Of a DNA stretch of 64,000 nt, positions 7,744-15,842 are shown one piece after another. The notes under the pieces were generated by a model. That model made no database searches and was not told where the DNA came from. It saw nothing but the letters and a program-made list of their open reading frames with translations. Both the position numbers and the translations under genes were made by a program. The number at the start of each line of letters is the position of its first letter. Position 1 is the stretch's first letter. Location: assembly GCF_016785085.1 (NCBI RefSeq), contig NZ_JAENHO010000012.1, forward strand, positions 62,001 through 126,000. Reading direction: 5' to 3'. This DNA comes from Paractinoplanes lichenicola. GTDB taxonomy: Bacteria > Actinomycetota > Actinomycetes > Mycobacteriales > Micromonosporaceae.

Positions 7744-8802
7744 CTAGCAGAAAGCGTGATCGATCAGGTCTTTGATGAGGCCCTGGCGGGTTTCGGCCAG
7801 GTCGGGGTCGCCGGTGTTGGTGAAGATGGAGACGGTCAGGCGGCGGCCGTCGGGGGTGAAGGCCGATTCTGTCTGGTAGCCGAAGCCGGTGCCGCCGTGT
7901 TGCCAGATGCCGCCGCCGCAGGGCAGGGGGTACCAGAAGATGCCCAGGCCCGATCCGGAGCCGGGAGGGGCGTCGGGCATGGGGACCAGCGTGCGCATCT
8001 GGGTCTGCTGTGCGGGCTTCAGCAGGCGCACGGCGGCCAGGGCGGCCAGGAAGCGGTTGAGGTCGGATGCGGTGCTGACCATCGAACCGTCGGCGCCGCT
8101 GTCCAGGCCGCGGATGGCGATGGTCGTGTCGACGAGCGGGCCGCCGGGAGTGAATTGCATGTAGTTCGTGGCGTGCGGAGCGGGCAGGTCCCGTACGAAG
8201 TCGGTGCGGGTGTGCCGCAGGCCCAGCGGCCGGGTGATGCGGGCGTCGACCTCAGGCGCCCAGTCGCGGCCGGTGACCGCCTCGATCAGCATGCCGACGA
8301 GTACGTAGTTGGTGTTCGAGTACGACCAGGTGGTGTCGCCTTGCGGGTGGCTCATGGCGATCTTGACGAGCTGCTCGGGGGTGTACGGGCGGTCGCGCTC
8401 CCTCAGGTAGGACTCGGGGGTGGCGTAGTTCGGGATCAGGTCGGCCGAGTAGTCGTACAGGCCGCTGGTGTGCTGCAGGAGCTGCCGCACCGAGATCCGC
8501 CGGCCCCCGACCACGCCGGGCAGCCACTTCTCGACCGGGTCGTCGAGCGTCAACCGGCCTTCGCCGACGAGCTGGAGCACCACGACCGCGGTGAACGTCT
8601 TGGTGATGCTGCCGATCCGCAGGTACGGGCCGATCGGGACGTCCCGGCCGGAGCGAACCACCTGATCACCCGTCCGGACCAGAACGCCGGTGACACCGCT
8701 CGCGCGCAGTGCTTCGACATCGCGGCGGAGCTCACTCGGTGTTGCCGCGGCACTCGTGGCCATCAGGAGGGTCGTTGCTGCCGCTGTCGCCAGGATTCGC
8801 AT
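7744..8802 (-). CDS. Serine hydrolase of the beta-lactamase/D-Ala-D-Ala carboxypeptidase (class C-like) family
   Basis: Exported penicillin-binding-protein-fold hydrolase, 352 aa. A Sec signal peptide occupies residues 1-20 (cleavage after SAAA). The three active-site motifs are present: Ser65-x-x-Lys68 in GSITKTFT, Tyr161-Ser-Asn163 in WSYSNTNYV, and an HGG box in WQHGGTGFGYQ replacing KTG. QLLQHTSGLYDY is a family hallmark. Such proteins act as D-alanyl-D-alanine carboxypeptidases, D-aminopeptidases or esterases. It stands alone between the radical SAM island and the divergent DUF1877 gene. Confidence 0.9.
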   Translation of the reverse strand: MRILATAAATTLLMATSAAATPSELRRDVEALRASGVTGVLVRTGDQVVRSGRDVPIGPYLRIGSITKTFTAVVVLQLVGEGRLTLDDPVEKWLPGVVGGRRISVRQLLQHTSGLYDYSADLIPNYATPESYLRERDRPYTPEQLVKIAMSHPQGDTTWSYSNTNYVLVGMLIEAVTGRDWAPEVDARITRPLGLRHTRTDFVRDLPAPHATNYMQFTPGGPLVDTTIAIRGLDSGADGSMVSTASDLNRFLAALAAVRLLKPAQQTQMRTLVPMPDAPPGSGSGLGIFWYPLPCGGGIWQHGGTGFGYQTESAFTPDGRRLTVSIFTNTGDPDLAETRQGLIKDLIDHAFC

Positions 8803-8912
8803 AGGTCCACGATGTCCGCGAGCCGAGTGGCCGTCACTCCGGCGAGCCCCCGGGATGAGCCTCCGGCTAACCCCCCATTGCTCACCGACGGGTACGCACG
8901 GCCGGTACGATC

Positions 8913-9398
8913 ATGGCCGTGCTGGGGGTTCACTTCGCGATCGCGCCGGAGCAGGAGCGGGCGTTGCTCGTTGCCGTGGATGAGGACGAGCTTGGCGACT
9001 TTCTCGAGGAGCTCGAGGAGTCGTGGGCGGACGACAGCCTCAAGGTCGACACCGACAAGGCGTGGGACGCGATTCACCGCTGCCTGACGGACGGCAGCCT
9101 CGATCCCGACGCCGGCGACTACCCACTGAACCACGCGGTGCTCGGCGGGCGGCACCTGTCCGAGGACTACTACGTCGTCTACCTCACCGCGGCGCAGACT
9201 CGGGACGTGTCGGAGGCCCTCCAGCCGATAGACCAGGGCTGGCTCCGGCGGAGGTTCGACGCCATCGACGACCCTGACTACATCGGCGCCGGCGACGACG
9301 AGGACTTCGACTACACGTGGACCAACTTCGTCGACGTCCGGCAGTTCTTCGAGCGAGCAGTGGCCGCCGAACGCGCGGTGCTGTTCACCGCGACGTGA
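8913..9398 (+). CDS. DUF1877 (YfbM-like) family protein
   Basis: Small acidic cytosolic protein of 161 aa that matches DUF1877: an N-terminal GVHFAIAPE strand, LDKAWDAIH-like DTDKAWDAIHRCLTDG, the central NHAVLGGRHL, and a conserved C-terminal FVDVRQFFERA helix. Function is unknown for the family. The ATG at 8913 lies only 1 nt after a TACGAT hexamer, while GTG at 8919 lies 7 nt after it. If the mRNA is leaderless, the real start is GTG 8919. The last 14 bp overlap the convergent MFS gene. Confidence 0.85.
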   Translation: MAVLGVHFAIAPEQERALLVAVDEDELGDFLEELEESWADDSLKVDTDKAWDAIHRCLTDGSLDPDAGDYPLNHAVLGGRHLSEDYYVVYLTAAQTRDVSEALQPIDQGWLRRRFDAIDDPDYIGAGDDEDFDYTWTNFVDVRQFFERAVAAERAVLFTAT

Positions 9399-10584
9399 GA
9401 GCAGGGGTCAGAACGGGCACGCGCCGCAGGTGCAGGGACAGATAGCCGCTGACGGCCACGAAGAGCGACGCCAGCAGCACCACGGCGGGCCACCCGCCCA
9501 CAGACCAAGCAAATCCGGCCACGCTGCCCAGGATTGAAGAGCCCGCGTAATAAGCGAACAGGTAGAACGACGCGGCCTGAGCGGGAGCGACGTCACCGGC
9601 GTGGGCGCGCACCGGCACCCAGCCGCTGGCCACCCCGTGCACGCAGAAGAAGCCCGCGGTCATCACGGCCAGCCCCACGACCACAACCGGTAGCGAGCCA
9701 AAGAGCGTGAGCAGCAGGCCGAGACCGGTCAGCAAGCAGCCGAACGGCAGCACGGCCCGGCGTCCGTACCGGTCGGCCAGCCGCCCCGACAGGGCCGAGC
9801 TCACCGACCCGATCGGATACACCAGGAAGACCGCCCCGGCGGCGCCCACACCCAGGCCGAAGTCGCTGGTCAAGCGGAAGCCCATGGCGTTGTAGACGGC
9901 CATGAACGCACCCATCGAGCACGCCCCGATGGCGTACAGGCTCAGCAGTGCCGGGTCGGTGAGCGCCCGGCGCGAGACAAAAACCGGTGGGCGCGGGGAG
10001 AACCCTCGGGAGGCGGGCAGCAGCAGAGCGGCGAGCGCGGCGCAGAGCAGACCGAGCCCGGCGATCGAAGCCAGCGCAACCCGCCACCCGTACGCCTCCG
10101 AAAGCGCCCCGGTGATGAGGCGCCCCGACATGCCGCCGAGCGCGGTGCCGCCGATGTAGAGACCGGCGACGCGGGCCTGGACGGCCGGGTCGAGTTCCTC
10201 GCGCAGGTAGGCGGTGGCGACGGCGGGCAGGCCGGCCAGCGCGACACCTTGCAGGAAGCGCAGGACGAGCAGCGCGGGCCAGCCGGGGGCGACGGCGCAG
10301 GCCAGGCCGACCAGCGCCGACAGGGTCAGGGACAGGTGGATCAGACGCGTACGGCCGATCCGCTCGGACAACGGGCCGGTGATCAGCAGCGTGGCGCCGA
10401 GGCCGATCGTGGCCATGGACAGCGACCACGAGCTCTGCGCGGGAGTCACGTCGAAGGCGGTCGCCAGCTCGGGCAGCAGCGCCTGGGTGCTGTAGAGGGC
10501 GGCGAACGTGGCCACACCGGCCGCGAACAGGGCCAGGCAGACCCGGCGGTAGCCCGGCTCCCCGGCCCGATATCCGGTTTCCAT
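9385..10584 (-). CDS. MFS exporter (YnfM/arabinose-efflux type)
   Basis: Major facilitator superfamily transporter, about 399 aa, with twelve hydrophobic segments. The loop 2-3 signature appears as GPLSERIGRTRLI and its C-half copy as SGRLADRYGRRAV, typical of drug/sugar-efflux DHA-type carriers. ATG 10584 or GTG 10593 are both possible starts. It is divergent from the LysR gene at 10668, the same arrangement as E. coli ynfM/ynfL, so the regulator probably controls it. The 3' end overlaps the DUF1877 gene. The exported compound is unknown. Confidence 0.88.
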   Translation of the reverse strand: METGYRAGEPGYRRVCLALFAAGVATFAALYSTQALLPELATAFDVTPAQSSWSLSMATIGLGATLLITGPLSERIGRTRLIHLSLTLSALVGLACAVAPGWPALLVLRFLQGVALAGLPAVATAYLREELDPAVQARVAGLYIGGTALGGMSGRLITGALSEAYGWRVALASIAGLGLLCAALAALLLPASRGFSPRPPVFVSRRALTDPALLSLYAIGACSMGAFMAVYNAMGFRLTSDFGLGVGAAGAVFLVYPIGSVSSALSGRLADRYGRRAVLPFGCLLTGLGLLLTLFGSLPVVVVGLAVMTAGFFCVHGVASGWVPVRAHAGDVAPAQAASFYLFAYYAGSSILGSVAGFAWSVGGWPAVVLLASLFVAVSGYLSLHLRRVPVLTPALTSR

Positions 10585-10654
10585 GCGGCCCACTTTTCGC
10601 CGTCACCGGCCATGCGTCCAATGCATAGGATTCATCAATCCCATGTAAGAAACG

Positions 10655-10660
10655 TATGAT
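10655..10660 (+). promoter_or_regulatory. -10 hexamer for a leaderless LysR gene
   Basis: TATGAT, one base from the TATAAT consensus, ends 7 nt before GTG 10668. The ATG within it (10656) would be too close to be translated if transcription starts from here. Confidence 0.5.
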
Positions 10661-10667
10661 CCGGGTC

Positions 10668-11540
10668 GTGCAGATCGAGGATCTCCGAGCCCTGCTCGCG
10701 CTGGGTGACTACGAACACGTCACCGAGGCGGCGGCCGCCCTCGGCACGACCCAGCCCACGCTCTCGCGGCTGCTGTCCCGGGTCGAGGGCGAGCTGGGCA
10801 CGCGGTTGTTCGAGCGCGACGCCCGGGGCGCGCATCCCAACCCGTACGGGGAAATGGCTCTGGTCGCTGCCCGTGACATCGTGGAGCGGCACGATCGTCT
10901 GCGCCGGGATCTGGCGGGGCTGCTCGACCCCGATTCGGGCACTGTGCGGCTCGCGTTCCTCGATTCGATGGCGACGTCGCTGGTGCCCAAGATCCTTCAG
11001 GCCGTACGGCATCACGCCCCGCACCTGCGCATCGAGCTGCGCCAGGAGCCGGCCCACGAGATCATGCGCGACGTCGACTCCGGCACGGCCGAGCTGGCCC
11101 TGGTCTCCCCGCAGCCCGAGGGCCCGTACGGGTGGCTGCCCCTGCAACGGCAAGGCCTGTCACTCATCGTGCCCCCGGGACACCGCCTGACTACTCGGAG
11201 TCGCGCCAGGCTGGCCGACGTGGCCGGGGAGGACCTGGTCACCGTGCCGGCCGGGTTCGGGTTCCGGCGGCTGGTCGACGACCTGTTCGCGGCGGCCGGC
11301 GTGAGTGTGCGCATCGTGCTCGAGATCGGTGACCTGGCCACGGTCGAGGGCCTGGTCGGGGCGGGTCTGGGCGTGGCGGTGGTGCCCGATCAGTTCGTCG
11401 GGGCGACCGGTACGCACGGGTTGCCGCTCTCGGCTCCCGGCGCTGAGCGGGTGGTCGGGCTGGCCTGGCGCTCGGACCGCGCGCTGACCCCGGGGGCCGA
11501 TCGGTTCCGTGCGCTCGTCGAGCAGTCCGGTCAGTTCTGA
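10668..11540 (+). CDS. LysR-family transcriptional regulator
   Basis: LTTR of 290 aa. The N-terminal winged helix reads VQIEDLRALLALGDYEHVTE, then TQPTLSRLLSRVEGELGTRLFER, the canonical LysR DNA-binding sequence. The rest is a periplasmic-binding-protein-like effector domain. I prefer GTG 10668 over ATG 10656 because TATGAT ends 7 nt before it and family members begin at this Met-Gln-x-Glu-x-Leu. Divergent from an MFS exporter; the 83-bp gap contains an ATTCATCAATCCCATG stretch that could hold the T-N11-A operator. Effector unknown. Confidence 0.92.
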   Translation: MQIEDLRALLALGDYEHVTEAAAALGTTQPTLSRLLSRVEGELGTRLFERDARGAHPNPYGEMALVAARDIVERHDRLRRDLAGLLDPDSGTVRLAFLDSMATSLVPKILQAVRHHAPHLRIELRQEPAHEIMRDVDSGTAELALVSPQPEGPYGWLPLQRQGLSLIVPPGHRLTTRSRARLADVAGEDLVTVPAGFGFRRLVDDLFAAAGVSVRIVLEIGDLATVEGLVGAGLGVAVVPDQFVGATGTHGLPLSAPGAERVVGLAWRSDRALTPGADRFRALVEQSGQF

Positions 11541-12763
11541 CCCGGACGGTGTTCCAGGGTGCGCACGTCGCGGCTGGTCAGCATGCCCGCGACGGCCAGC
11601 AGGATCACCCCGGACGCGATCAGCAACGCCGTCCGGGCGCCCAGCGCGTGCACGGCCGGGCCCGCGGCGACCTGGCCGATCGGGATGGCGACGAGCGAGC
11701 CCAGCATGTCGTACGAGTAGACGCGGGCCAGCTTGTCGGCGGGGACGTACTCCTGCATCGTGGTCTCCCACGCGATGCCGAACTGGTCGAACGCCACCCC
11801 GCCGACGAACGCGCACACCATCAGCACCCAAAGCACAGGAGCCAGGCCCAGCCCGGCCGGCAGCAGGACCTGGCCGCCGACCGCGATCACGCCGAAGGCG
11901 AGCAGGCGGCGCACGTTGAGCCGGATGGCCAGCAACGCCCCGGCGATCATGCCCGCGGTCTGCGCGGCCAGCACGAAACCCCAGGCGCGGCGGCCGATGG
12001 TGTCGTCGGCGACCACCGGGCCGAGCACGCCCAGGCTGGCCGCCCAGGCCGCGTTGAGGAACATGAAGCCGAGCACGACCACCCACAGCCAGGTGCGCGA
12101 GGTGAACTCGCTCCAGCCGTCGCGCAGGCCGGCCAGCACGCTCGGCTTCCTGGCCGACACGGCGGGCACCTTGATCAGGGCGAAGCACACACCGCTGAGC
12201 GCGAACGAGACGGCGTCGGCGGCCAGCCCCCAGCCGGGGCCGACCGTGGCGACCAGGATGCCGCCGACCGGGGCGCCGAGGATCATCGCGGTGTTGCCGC
12301 CGATCCGGTTGATCGCGTTGGCCTGCTTGCGGATGGTCTCGGGCACGGTCTGGGGCAGCAGCGCGGAGACGGCGGGCCAGGCCAGCGCCGAGGCCAGCCC
12401 GTTGACCGCGGACAACACCATCAGCAGCGGCACGGTGGCGGTGCCGGTGAGGATCGCGGCGGCCACGGCGGCCTGGGTGACCGCGGCGACGGCGCTCGAG
12501 CCGACCATCACCAGGTGGCGCGGCAGCCGGTCGGCGATCACGCCGCCGAGCAGCAGGAACACCACGTTGGTGACCGAGCGCGCGCCGACCACCAGGCCGA
12601 GATCGCCGGCCGAGCCGGTCAGGTCGAGCACGGCGAAGGCCAGCGCGATCGGGGCGACGGCGTTGCCCAGCATCGAGATCATCCGGCCCGCGGCGAGCAG
12701 GCGGAACGGCCCGTAGCGCAGCGGGGCGAGCGAGCCGGACTCGGCGACGGGGCGTGCGAACAT
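11531..12763 (-). CDS. MFS transporter (enterobactin-exporter/MefA-like)
   Basis: Membrane transporter of about 410 aa with 12 hydrophobic segments and the pattern of the MFS_3 efflux group: N-terminal LRYGPFRLLAAGRMISMLGNAVAPIA-type segment split by AVLDLTGSAG, and the loop VVFLLLGGVIADRLPRHLV. Such proteins export macrolides, siderophores or other natural products. The start is uncertain: ATG 12763 gives a gap of only 6 bp to the divergent PNPOx-family gene, and an upstream in-frame ATG at 12781 would make the genes overlap head to head. The 3' end overlaps the LysR gene by 10 bp. Confidence 0.85.
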   Translation of the reverse strand: MFARPVAESGSLAPLRYGPFRLLAAGRMISMLGNAVAPIALAFAVLDLTGSAGDLGLVVGARSVTNVVFLLLGGVIADRLPRHLVMVGSSAVAAVTQAAVAAAILTGTATVPLLMVLSAVNGLASALAWPAVSALLPQTVPETIRKQANAINRIGGNTAMILGAPVGGILVATVGPGWGLAADAVSFALSGVCFALIKVPAVSARKPSVLAGLRDGWSEFTSRTWLWVVVLGFMFLNAAWAASLGVLGPVVADDTIGRRAWGFVLAAQTAGMIAGALLAIRLNVRRLLAFGVIAVGGQVLLPAGLGLAPVLWVLMVCAFVGGVAFDQFGIAWETTMQEYVPADKLARVYSYDMLGSLVAIPIGQVAAGPAVHALGARTALLIASGVILLAVAGMLTSRDVRTLEHRPGQN

Positions 12764-12769
12764 CAGAGG

Positions 12770-13330
12770 ATGAAGGTACATGAACGCATTGATGGACGTC
12801 TGCGCACCTTCATCGAGGCGCAGCCGATGTTCTTCGTGGCCACCGCGCCCAACGGGCCGGACGGGCACGTCAACGTCTCCCCCAAGGGCATGACCGGCAC
12901 GTTCCTGGTGCTCGACGAGCTGCGGGTGGCCTATCTCGACTATCACGGCAGCGGCGCCGAGACGATGGCCCACCTGCGCGAGAACGGGCGCATCACGGTG
13001 ATGTTCTGCTCGTTCCAGGGCGCGCCCAACATCGTCCGCCTGCACGGCCGGGGCCGGTCGGTGCCGCTCACCGACCCGGAGTTCCCCGGCCTGCTCAGCC
13101 TGTTTCCCGCGCCGCCGGACACCCACGGCGTACGGTCGGTGATCGACATCGCGGTCGAGCGGGTGAGCGACTCGTGCGGCTATTCGGTGCCCCTCATGTC
13201 GTACGAGGGTGATCGTGACGTGCTGCTGCGGTGGACCGAGCGCCGTTCCGACGCCGATCTGGCCGATTATCGCCGCAAGAAGAACGAGACGAGCATCGAC
13301 GGACTACCCGCGTTCAACTCAGCAACCTGA
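12770..13330 (+). CDS. Pyridoxamine 5'-phosphate oxidase family protein
   Basis: Split-barrel flavoprotein of the PNPOx-like superfamily, 186 aa. FIEAQPMFFVATAPNGPDGH, VNVSPKGMTGTFLVLD and RITVMFCSFQGAPNIVRLHG are the conserved blocks of the subgroup with FMN- or F420-binding. The substrate is unknown. The start at 12770 matches family N-termini (MKVHERIDGRL). There is no spaced RBS, and the divergent MFS start is 7 bp away, so one or both messages may be leaderless. The 3' end overlaps the convergent ferredoxin gene by 17 bp. Confidence 0.88.
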   Translation: MKVHERIDGRLRTFIEAQPMFFVATAPNGPDGHVNVSPKGMTGTFLVLDELRVAYLDYHGSGAETMAHLRENGRITVMFCSFQGAPNIVRLHGRGRSVPLTDPEFPGLLSLFPAPPDTHGVRSVIDIAVERVSDSCGYSVPLMSYEGDRDVLLRWTERRSDADLADYRRKKNETSIDGLPAFNSAT

Positions 13331-13514
13331 TCACCGCCGACGGGCAGCGCGCGATCGCCTCCTCCACCGCCGTACGCTCGGATTCCGGCGGCGAGTCGTC
13401 GAGCAGCACCACGACAGCGTCGTCGGGGTCCTGGTCGAAGACGGCCGGTGCGGTCAGCGCGCAGTTCCCGGCGCCGATGCACCAGTCCCGCTCCAGGGCG
13501 ACCTTCACGACCAC
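13314..13514 (-). CDS. [3Fe-4S]-type ferredoxin
   Basis: 66-aa single-cluster ferredoxin of the kind that donates electrons to actinobacterial P450s. Cys12 and Cys18 in WCIGAGNCALTAP plus Cys57 in RCPSAVIRL give CX5C...CP, which lacks the fourth cysteine and therefore suits a [3Fe-4S] cluster. Its start overlaps the P450 stop by 10 bp, so the two are translationally coupled. A ferredoxin reductase is not in the window. Confidence 0.93.
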   Translation of the reverse strand: MVVKVALERDWCIGAGNCALTAPAVFDQDPDDAVVVLLDDSPPESERTAVEEAIARCPSAVIRLLS

Positions 13515-14719
13515 ACCACCGGCAGGTCAACCGGCCCCCGTACGACCGAGTCCTTCTTCCATTCGATCTGCTCGAACGGCACGGCCAGGCGCAGCGTCGG
13601 CACCCGCCGGGCCAGCGCCCCCAGCACGGTGGTCAGCTCCATCCGGGCGATCTGCTGGCCCACGCACGCGTGCGCGCCGTGCCCGAAACCGAGATGCGCG
13701 CCCGGTTTGCGACCCAGGTCGAAGGTGTCGCCGTCGGCGTGCAGATCAGGGTCGCGGTTGCCGGACTGCACAGCCACGACCACGTAGTCGCCGGCCCGGA
13801 TCGGCTGCCCGTGGATCCGCGTGTCCTCGGTCGCCTGCCGCAGCAACCCGGTGCCGGCGGCCAGATAGCGCACGAGCTCCTCGGTCGCGGTGACGGCCAG
13901 CCCGGGGTCGGCGCACAGCCTTTCCCACTGCCCCGGGGTTTGCCAGAGACAGACCAGCCCGTACGTGATCATGGACGCGGTGGTGTCGAACCCGGCGATC
14001 AGCAGAGCGCCGTTCATGCCGGTCAGTTCGGCGTCGGTCAACGGCCGCTCACTGTCGGCGCTGTGCTCGATCATGCGGCTGAGCACGTCGTCGCCGGGCC
14101 GGGCCCGGCGGGTGGCGATCAGCTCGTACAGGTATCGCCACAACGGCTCGAGCGCGGTGCGCAGCTCCTCCGGCTTGGTCGACGTGGTGAACAGGGCCGT
14201 GGCCGCGTCGTGCAACAGGTGATGCCGGTCGCCCGGCACGCCGATCAGCTCGGCGATCACGGCGGTGGTGATCGCCGTCGAGAACTGGCTGTGCAGCAGG
14301 TAGGGCTGCGGCGAGGCGAGCATCCGGGTGATCGCGTCATCGGTGATCTGCTCGATCATCGGCCGCAGCTCGGCCAGCCGGCGCGCGTGCGACACCTGCG
14401 GCGCGAAGTTGCGGCGGATCCGGATGTGCTCCGGCCCGTCGGTCTGCGCGAAACTCTGCACCGGCGTCTCGGCGCTTCCTTCGACCGGCTTCTCCCCGGC
14501 CCCGAACGCCGACAGCACATGAGCGGCCTGCCCGGGCCGGGTCGAGAAACGACGGCCGTCGCCGAGCACCTCCCGCACGCCCTCGTAGTCCGAGACGAGC
14601 CAGGCGTCGATGCCGGTCGGGCAGGCCACCCGGACCACCCGCGGCCCCGCCCGCAACTCGGCGTATTCGGGCGGCGGCTCGAACGGCCGCACTTCTTCCT
14701 CAGGTATGGGCAACAACAT
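13505..14719 (-). CDS. Cytochrome P450 (CYP105/107-like)
   Basis: Soluble bacterial class I P450 of 404 aa. The ATG at 14719 is preceded by GGGAGG at good spacing, so I reject longer starts. The I-helix oxygen-binding stretch is LIAGFDTTAS, the K-helix ExxR is EELVR, and the heme loop FGHGAHACVGQQIARMEL carries the proximal Cys352. The C-terminal DLPVVW resembles CYP105-type enzymes. It forms an operon with the ferredoxin gene downstream. Typical roles are xenobiotic or natural-product hydroxylation; no biosynthetic cluster is nearby, so the substrate is open. Confidence 0.95.
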   Translation of the reverse strand: MLLPIPEEEVRPFEPPPEYAELRAGPRVVRVACPTGIDAWLVSDYEGVREVLGDGRRFSTRPGQAAHVLSAFGAGEKPVEGSAETPVQSFAQTDGPEHIRIRRNFAPQVSHARRLAELRPMIEQITDDAITRMLASPQPYLLHSQFSTAITTAVIAELIGVPGDRHHLLHDAATALFTTSTKPEELRTALEPLWRYLYELIATRRARPGDDVLSRMIEHSADSERPLTDAELTGMNGALLIAGFDTTASMITYGLVCLWQTPGQWERLCADPGLAVTATEELVRYLAAGTGLLRQATEDTRIHGQPIRAGDYVVVAVQSGNRDPDLHADGDTFDLGRKPGAHLGFGHGAHACVGQQIARMELTTVLGALARRVPTLRLAVPFEQIEWKKDSVVRGPVDLPVVWS

Positions 14720-14867
14720 CCCCGTCGACCTCCCACAATGAGTAGTCGGCCCCAAACCTTACGCGACTTCGACCAAGGTCGATATGTGTCGCTCGTGCCG
14801 CGTTGTTCCCGGATCCGCCAGCCCCCGGCGCTATGCTGATCCCGCAGCCACCCTCGGCCGGCTGCTC

Positions 14868-14935
14868 GGCGGTGGGGCCCGCCGGACCCGAACCGCAGCC
14901 GTCAAGCATCGACGGTCGCCAACGGTCCCTACCTG
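14868..14935 (+). ncRNA. Candidate fluoride (crcB-type) riboswitch aptamer
   Basis: Upstream of two fluC genes. GGCG (14868-14871) pairs with CGCC (14880-14883). The loop bases GGGGCC (14874-14879) can form a pseudoknot with GGTCCC (14924-14929, one G-U). The joining AACCGC and a second stem CCGTC/GACGG (about 14900-14917) follow, and the 3' end is CCCTACC. This is the topology of fluoride aptamers, although GGCGGTGG replaces the usual GGCGATGG and the conserved UGAUG is CCAACG. Called from base pairing and gene context. Confidence 0.55.
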
Positions 14936-14979
14936 ACCGCGACCACGCATCCCCGCGTGGTCCGAACCGACCAGGTAGG
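14928..14979 (+). promoter_or_regulatory. RBS-masking hairpin (expression platform) of fluC
   Basis: CCTACCTG (14928-14935) is perfectly complementary to CAGGTAGG (14972-14979), whose last GG belongs to the GGAG Shine-Dalgarno 10 nt before GTG 14992. Inside lies a second perfect stem, GACCACGC (14941-14948) with GCGTGGTC (14955-14962) and a 6-nt loop. The first two bases of the outer stem are also used by the aptamer pseudoknot, so ligand binding would compete with RBS masking. Confidence 0.7.
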
Positions 14980-14991
14980 AGCTCAACCGCC

Positions 14992-15420
14992 GTGCCCGAC
15001 CGCTCACAGGCCCAGATCATCGCCGCCGTGGCGCTGGGCGGCATCCTCGGCGCCTGCGCCCGCTACGGCGCCGCGTTGCTGTGGCCCACCGCTCCTGACG
15101 GCTTCCCATGGACCACGTTCTGGGTCAACGTCACCGGCTGCGCCGCGATGGGCGTCCTCATGGTCGTCATCACCGAGGTCCTGACCGCGCATCCACTCGT
15201 ACGCCCGTTCCTAGGCACCGGCATTCTCGGCGGCTACACCACATTCTCGACCTACATCGTCGACGCTCAACACCTGCTCGACACCGGGCACGCCGCCACT
15301 GCGCTGACCTATCTGGCTACCACCCTGCTCGCCGCACTGTTCGCCGTGCAGGTCGCGGCCTCCCTCACCCGCAAGCTCGCTCCCACCCTGCGCCACCGTC
15401 GCGAAGGCGCCCGCCCATGA
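14992..15420 (+). CDS. crcB: Fluoride channel subunit FluC/CrcB, first copy
   Basis: 142-aa four-helix membrane protein of the Fluc fluoride channel family, which exports cytoplasmic F-. The GTG at 14992 follows GGAG by 10 nt. Family landmarks: GGILGACARYGAALLW in TM1, WTTFWVNVTGCAAMGVL with the pore Asn in TM2, and LGTGILGGYTTFSTY with the TM3 break and phenylalanine box. It is followed 49 bp later by a second fluC. Such adjacent pairs in Gram-positive bacteria often assemble into heterodimers. Expression is probably controlled by the upstream RNA structure. Confidence 0.92.
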   Translation: MPDRSQAQIIAAVALGGILGACARYGAALLWPTAPDGFPWTTFWVNVTGCAAMGVLMVVITEVLTAHPLVRPFLGTGILGGYTTFSTYIVDAQHLLDTGHAATALTYLATTLLAALFAVQVAASLTRKLAPTLRHRREGARP

Positions 15421-15469
15421 CGCTGCTGCAGCCGACCCCACTTTCCGGCGCGGGCAAAGGCGTCCGCCG

Positions 15470-15832
15470 ATGAACTGGCTCATGCTGATCCTCGGCGCGG
15501 GCATCGGCGCACCCCTGCGCTACCTGGTCGATCGCGCGATCCGGTCCCGCCACGAGACCGGCTTTCCCTGGGGCACACTCACCGTCAATCTCGTAGCCTG
15601 CACAATCCTCGGCCTACTAACGGGCGCAACCATCCCCACAAACCTGCAGCACCTGATCGGCCCAGGCCTGTGCGGGGCGCTGAGCACCTACTCAACCTTC
15701 TCGTACGAAACCCTGCAGCTCGCCCGCACGGGATCCCAGATCCTCGCCGTGGCCAACGCCGTCATCAGCGTCCTCGCCGGCCTGGGCGCCGCCCTCCTCG
15801 GCCAGGCGCTGGCCAACGCCTTCCTCAACTAA
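15470..15832 (+). CDS. crcB: Fluoride channel subunit FluC/CrcB, second copy
   Basis: 120-aa partner of the preceding channel subunit with four membrane helices. GAGIGAPLRYLVDRAI (TM1), WGTLTVNLVACTILGLL (TM2, conserved Asn) and GLCGALSTYSTFSYE (TM3, sodium-site turn and Phe residues) are diagnostic. It is shorter than the first copy because it lacks the charged C-terminal tail. Cotranscription is likely, and the two would form an antiparallel dual-topology pore. Followed by a long repeat-rich non-coding stretch. Confidence 0.93.
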   Translation: MNWLMLILGAGIGAPLRYLVDRAIRSRHETGFPWGTLTVNLVACTILGLLTGATIPTNLQHLIGPGLCGALSTYSTFSYETLQLARTGSQILAVANAVISVLAGLGAALLGQALANAFLN

Positions 15833-15842
15833 CTCGCCCGTC

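Noticed and set aside
13314..14719. Natural-product gene cluster around the P450/ferredoxin pair
   Set aside because: Flanking genes (PNPOx-family protein, fluC channels) are housekeeping or unrelated; no synthase gene is within reach.
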